Source of the DNA: Ophiothrix spiculata
Lineage: Eukaryota > Echinodermata > Ophiuroidea > Amphilepidida > Ophiotrichidae
Assembly: GCA_000969725.1 (NCBI GenBank)
Contig: JXSR01S019607.1
Reading direction: 5' to 3' (one strand)
DNA: 23,250 bases
In this document: positions 19,691 to 23,250 of the stretch, in pieces
How the letters are laid out: every line of letters begins with the position of its first letter
Numbering within the stretch: the stretch's first letter is position 1
Position numbers and translations under genes: made by a program
The notes under the pieces: generated by a model
What the model was told of the DNA's origin: nothing
The model's database searches: none
The model's input: only the letters and a program-made list of their open reading frames with translations

Positions 19691-20176
19691 CTGAAAGAAA
19701 ATATTATTTGTAGTGTGGTGTTAGTCAAATAAAAGTGATTATAAAAATGTATTAACAAATTTCTAGCCCTGCGAGTCAGAAGTTGAATGCTATTATGAAA
19801 ATTCTGAATGCAACTACATGTACATGGTTAAGTTCGTTTGATCACTGATCAGAGGAGTAAAAGAAACTTAGAACTGTGGCTAATATCGATACTGCTTGTT
19901 GAATTCACTTGTTTGTGGTATAATGCAATATCTTTGGTTATCGAGTCAAAGAATTACCCAATTAATGGGTCCTGTTGATGATTATTGGCTTTTGAAGTTT
20001 TAGTTTTGCTGCTATTTTAATTAGAATGTAAAATGTGCATGGTTAATGCTGGTGTGTGGCAATCCATACACTGGTTAGTTTTGTGTTTGGAATAAAACCT
20101 TGTCCAGTTCTACATGTAGTTGAGTTTTTATATCTTAGTATTGTTTGTTCAAAATAGCATTATTGTTAAAAAAACG

Positions 20177-20865
20177 TTATTACAATGTACTCTAAGGTAT
20201 AATTTGCATGGTTATCACAGTGTATTCAAAGGTAACAATTGCAGCAAGTTATCACATTGTACACCCAGATGTAACATTTACACCACATTAATCATATTCT
20301 GCACAAAGTTAACATTTGCATCAAGTTATCACATTGTACCCATAAGTAACATTTGCAACAGTTTATCACTGACCATTCAAAGGTAACATTTGCAACAGGT
20401 TATCACAGCATACTCAAAAGATATCATTTGCAACAAGTTATTGCTGCGCAGTCAAAGGTAACATCTGCATCAAGTTATCACAGTGCACTCAAACTTAAAG
20501 GTAACATTTGCAGAAGTTATCACACTGTACTCAGATGTACCATTTGCATCAAGTTATCACAGTGAACTCATGTAATATTTTAAGTTGTCGCATTGTACTC
20601 AAAATTAACATTTACATCGAGTTATTACATTGTTAAAACATTTGCAAAACATTATTACAATGTACTCAAAGGTATAATTTGCATCAAGTTATCACATTGA
20701 ACCCAGAGGTAACATTTTCAACAAGTTATCACATTGAACCCAGAGGTAACATTTGCAACAGGTTATCACTGCGCACTAAAAAGTAACATCTGCAATATGT
20801 TATCGTTATCACAGCATACTCAGAAGGTAACATTTGCATCAAGTTATCACATTGTTCTAAATATC
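20177..20865. repeat. Minisatellite, ~19 units of ~36 bp
   Basis: Degenerate unit of the type AAGTTATCACATTGTACTCA followed by AAGGTAACATTTGCATC. I count 19 GTTATCAC-like units between 20177 and 20865, with indels. The opening units (TTATTACAATGTACTC, then GGTATAATTTGCAT) reappear near 20651, hinting at a higher-order repeat. It lies in the interval between exons 21385-20946 and 19690-19551. Frames at 20120-20386 and 20353-20565 are repeat-derived and not genes. Confidence 0.92.
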
Positions 20866-20909
20866 ATCATTATTTGCTAGCATGTTTAAGTAAATACAAC
20901 TATTAATGT

Positions 20910-20922
20910 GGGACACCTGGTA
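20910..20922 (-). mobile_element. Solo end of the mariner-type MITE
   Basis: GGGACACCTGGTA matches the outer 11 bases plus TA of the 16553-17593 element's right end. No partner end is found nearby. It is too short to be certain. It sits about 25 bases past the stop of exon 21385-20946. Confidence 0.4.
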
Positions 20923-20945
20923 TGTTTACATTTAAATTTCTACAT

Positions 20946-21385
20946 CTATTTGGTACTATGGGTACGACCCATCGACTGGTTATGTGATACATTTCTAGAC
21001 AAGTTGTGAGCTGCAGGAAGTCTAGTACGACGTTTTGCAGAAAATAAAGTGACAGAATCCTGAGGACGACGTCCGCTATTTACTCTTCTTCTTCCACCAA
21101 GTGGTGTCTTCCTCCGTGAAACTGTAGATGGAGACACTGAAATTTTCACACCACCTGTTCTTCTAAAAGCAGCTTGACGTTGATGACGTGGAGGAGTTTG
21201 AAGTGATTTTCTTTGAATATCTTTCCCAAACATTCTCAGTGATGAAATTAATGTGGCATCTGTTTTTATTTTATTAAAATTTGAACAGAACTCGTGGATG
21301 GCTTCACTCATTTCTGCTGATGTTCCAATTTTGTTGCGAAGCTGACTGGAGATGCCATCAAGCATATTTTGAATGACTGTGTTCT
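20946..21385 (-). CDS. Unrecognised exon with Arg-rich tail (up to 145 codons plus stop)
   Basis: The acceptor is CCTTTAACAG (21386-21388 complement). It enters in phase 1, so the last base of exon 22557-22419 completes a Glu codon. It begins ENTVIQNMLDGISSQLRNK, has a helical SEAIHEFCSNFNKIKTDATL region, then a basic, Ser/Arg-rich, probably disordered tail (RRKTPLGGRRR, SAKRRTRLP). The frame runs to TAG at 20946. Either this is a terminal exon, or a donor inside it joins to exon 19690-19551; phase-0 candidates are AGA|GTAAAT in the GRRRVN codons and AAT|GTATCA near the end. No nearby AATAAA was seen, which favours internal splicing. The basic tail could bind nucleic acid (inference). Confidence 0.65.
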
Positions 21386-22418
21386 CTGTTAAAGGAACAG
21401 AAATGCAAGCAATTGAGCACAATAAAGCATGATAACTTCAAATTAATCAATTTCCTTTTCAGATAATTATACCAACACCACTAACAATAACAGCACCTCG
21501 ATCTAATACTCATATCAATTGAGAAAAATGAGATCACACACAATGGCCACTGGAGCCAAAATGAATTTGAACAAGATAAAAGAGCAATGTAAATTGTAAT
21601 ATGCCTTTTAGGTTAAGGAGGGTGCTGAATCAGAATTGAGTTTCATGTTGAAAGCAACTTCAGTCCAATCAATCTATGGTTTGACCTGAAACATATTGCA
21701 ACCGAGTTGTTTTCACTGGAATGCAGTCCTCAGAACACCATGCTAAAAGTATACTGAAGTTTGGTTAGTGGAAATGCTTCAAATATTACATAATATGTAT
21801 ATAAATTAGATGTCGTCACTAGAGAAAATCAATTTTCACTATAACTATACATCTAAGCATCCAATTATTTCAAATTAAGCATCTTTCCTGAGTCAAGGAA
21901 TATACTTAAATATTTTTAAATTCACCGTATGCAAACGAAAGTAAAATATGCAAATTAACTGCCACCATTATCAAAATATCATACATCAACAATAACTATG
22001 CAAATGAGCCTTCAATCATGACAGAAAAAGTGTCAAGCCCCATTTTCATTGTCAGGTCATATATATGATTAGCATATTTTTGGATTGATCACATGCCTAC
22101 TATTATTTTTTTATAAACAAATAGTAAAATTCATAATGCCAATAAAGATATAAATTTTAAGTCAGCTATTCATTGCGATCAGCAATAATTATTTCTTGAG
22201 ACAAAATTCATGAAATGACAAAAATGAATTATCATGTTGTTGTTTTTTTGGCCTTTTGCAAAGGATGAAGAATATTGAAGCCTAACAATTTTAGGAGTTC
22301 ACGAAAAAGATGAGACGGTATGAAGCTATGTCTACCATCACTGACAATTTCCCATGTGGATCGAGCCAGGCTGTTCAGATAGCCTCCCTTTGATCTCTTT
22401 TTTTTCCAACTAACTCAC

Positions 22419-22557
22419 CTTTGGTATTATTTGCTACAACATCACTGCTTTCACCACCGTATGGACCCATTTTGGTTGAATTATGTTGTTGATATTGTGT
22501 TTGATGTTGATCATCCAGTTGTATTTGCATTCCACAAGTTTCATCTGAACCGTCTGC
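22419..22557 (-). CDS. Unrecognised exon, polar/Gln-rich (46 codons)
   Basis: The donor G|GTGAGTTAG (22411-22418) is strong, leaves in phase 1, and fits the next exon. The proposed acceptor CATGACGTGCAG (22558-22560) has a poor pyrimidine tract. Alternatively this is a first exon with a start ATG at the CGMQIQ codons. The product is polar and Gln-rich (QLDDQHQTQYQQHN, then GGESSDVVANNTK), typical of a disordered segment. No family is recognised. Confidence 0.6.
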
Positions 22558-22613
22558 CTGCACGTCATGCAAAGGTTGGAACCAGCTTAAAGGGACGTTG
22601 TTTTGGCCTATAT

Positions 22614-22668
22614 CAATAATAATAATAAAAATAATGATATGATAACGATAATGATAATAACAATAAAA
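22614..22668. repeat. (AAT)n-like microsatellite
   Basis: Imperfect AAT/ATGATA repeats with interruptions. They lie immediately before the first hairpin unit at 22669. Confidence 0.7.
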
Positions 22669-22945
22669 ACTAGAGCGTGTGCCGTGGGAAGGGCATGAGG
22701 TAAGTTACGCGGGTGAGGTTTTTAATCGTTTGATGTTGATAAATATATGACAATCATGGAATGGTCCAAGAGCGAACCAGAGACGCAAGCAGGGAACCAG
22801 CCAAAAAGTGAGATGACCACTGACCAGACCAATATTCCTGCCAAGTTTTGTTGAAATCCGATTAACCGTTTTGGAGTGAAACAAATTGTTATAAGAATAA
22901 AGAAAGAACTAGACATGACTGTGCCCTTTGCCAAGGGCACAAGGT
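22669..22945. repeat. Repeat with two hairpin-bearing direct repeats
   Basis: ACTAGA followed by a GTGCC...GGGCA hairpin and RAGGTAWRA occurs at 22669-22705 and again at 22908-22947. The second carries a perfect stem GTGCCCTT-TGCC-AAGGGCAC (22921-22940); the first is a decayed version. Between them lies a GTTGAAATCCGATTAACCG phrase of the kind seen in dispersed invertebrate repeats. The unit spacing is about 239 bp, suggesting a tandem family or an element with hairpin ends. The 72-aa frame at 22722-22940 is incidental. Confidence 0.65.
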
Positions 22946-22947
22946 AT

Positions 22948-23250
22948 AAAGCTAGGCTTTTATTTGTTAATATCCTGTCGTAATATGCATATTAAAGAAA
23001 TGATTAACCAAAAAGCAAGTGTTTATACGCATGACCGTCCGGCACTTAATTTTGTGAAGTCTATACGGACCTTGGGTCAAGTGCTATCCATGGTGTAAGT
23101 TAAATCACAGATTTTTAAAGACGGGGATGGTGATCGGCTGCAGTTGTTTGAAGCAATGTTTGTGTCGGTGCCGAGACAATCCAACTGGCAATTACGTGTA
23201 GTCTTCTGTTATACTCCACAATCTATTCAGTAGGCTTTCAAAAAAGTTCA
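22948..23250. other. Nothing recognised
   Basis: The right edge shows no supported exon, TIR or tandem array. Confidence 0.4.

Noticed and set aside
20177..20865. CRISPR-like array
   Set aside because: The repeats are contiguous and degenerate without unique spacers, and the context is a eukaryotic intron: it is a minisatellite.

Overview
The window looks like nuclear DNA of an animal, most likely a marine invertebrate. It is AT-rich, has GT-AG introns and (AAT)n, (TTGA)n and (CA)n microsatellites, and carries a CR1/L2-like LINE, a tRNA-related SINE remnant and many short non-autonomous DNA transposons (MITEs). The species cannot be fixed from sequence alone; an echinoderm, hemichordate, cephalochordate or mollusc would all fit. 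There is no bacterial gene organisation, tRNA, rRNA or CRISPR array. Most long open frames are chance frames inside repeats.

Left half (1-10300): almost all repeats. A slightly CpG-rich edge (1-330) is followed by a pogo/mariner-like MITE (459-1335) and a second TA-flanked MITE with arms of about 200 bp (2343-3370). Next come a small foldback (4011-4180) and a TIR element holding about three tandem units packed with AGGTCA half-sites (4330-5282). Two different TTAA-bounded MITEs follow (6934-7449 and 7558-8661). The second is split by a 0.55 kb duplicate of the host gene's last exon. A 5'-truncated CR1/L2-like LINE in minus orientation (8664-10303) sits directly against the 3' end of the host gene.

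Right half (10300-22560): a multi-exon protein gene on the minus strand. Five exons (19690-19551, 16288-16166, 14604-14322, 13536-13402, 10772-10425) have good acceptor/donor signals. Their reading frames join with matching phases (0, 2, 2, 0, 0) into 342 residues ending at a TAG, with an AATAAA 96 bases further on. Two further minus-strand exons upstream (22557-22419 and 21385-20946) join each other in phase. They may be earlier exons of the same gene or the end of a separate one. I do not recognise the protein family: it has a helical, charged N-terminal part, a strongly acidic middle and a basic C-terminus.

The introns are loaded with mobile DNA: a diverged MITE copy, a 262-bp foldback, a small MITE, a G-quadruplex-prone tract, a 2.07 kb TIR element with a mariner-type MITE and a SINE fragment nested inside it, a 0.2 kb tandem repeat, and a 19-unit minisatellite of about 36 bp carrying GATA-type motifs. 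The main story is an unfamiliar host gene whose last exon was duplicated into a neighbouring MITE, after which a LINE landed exactly at the edge of the source copy.
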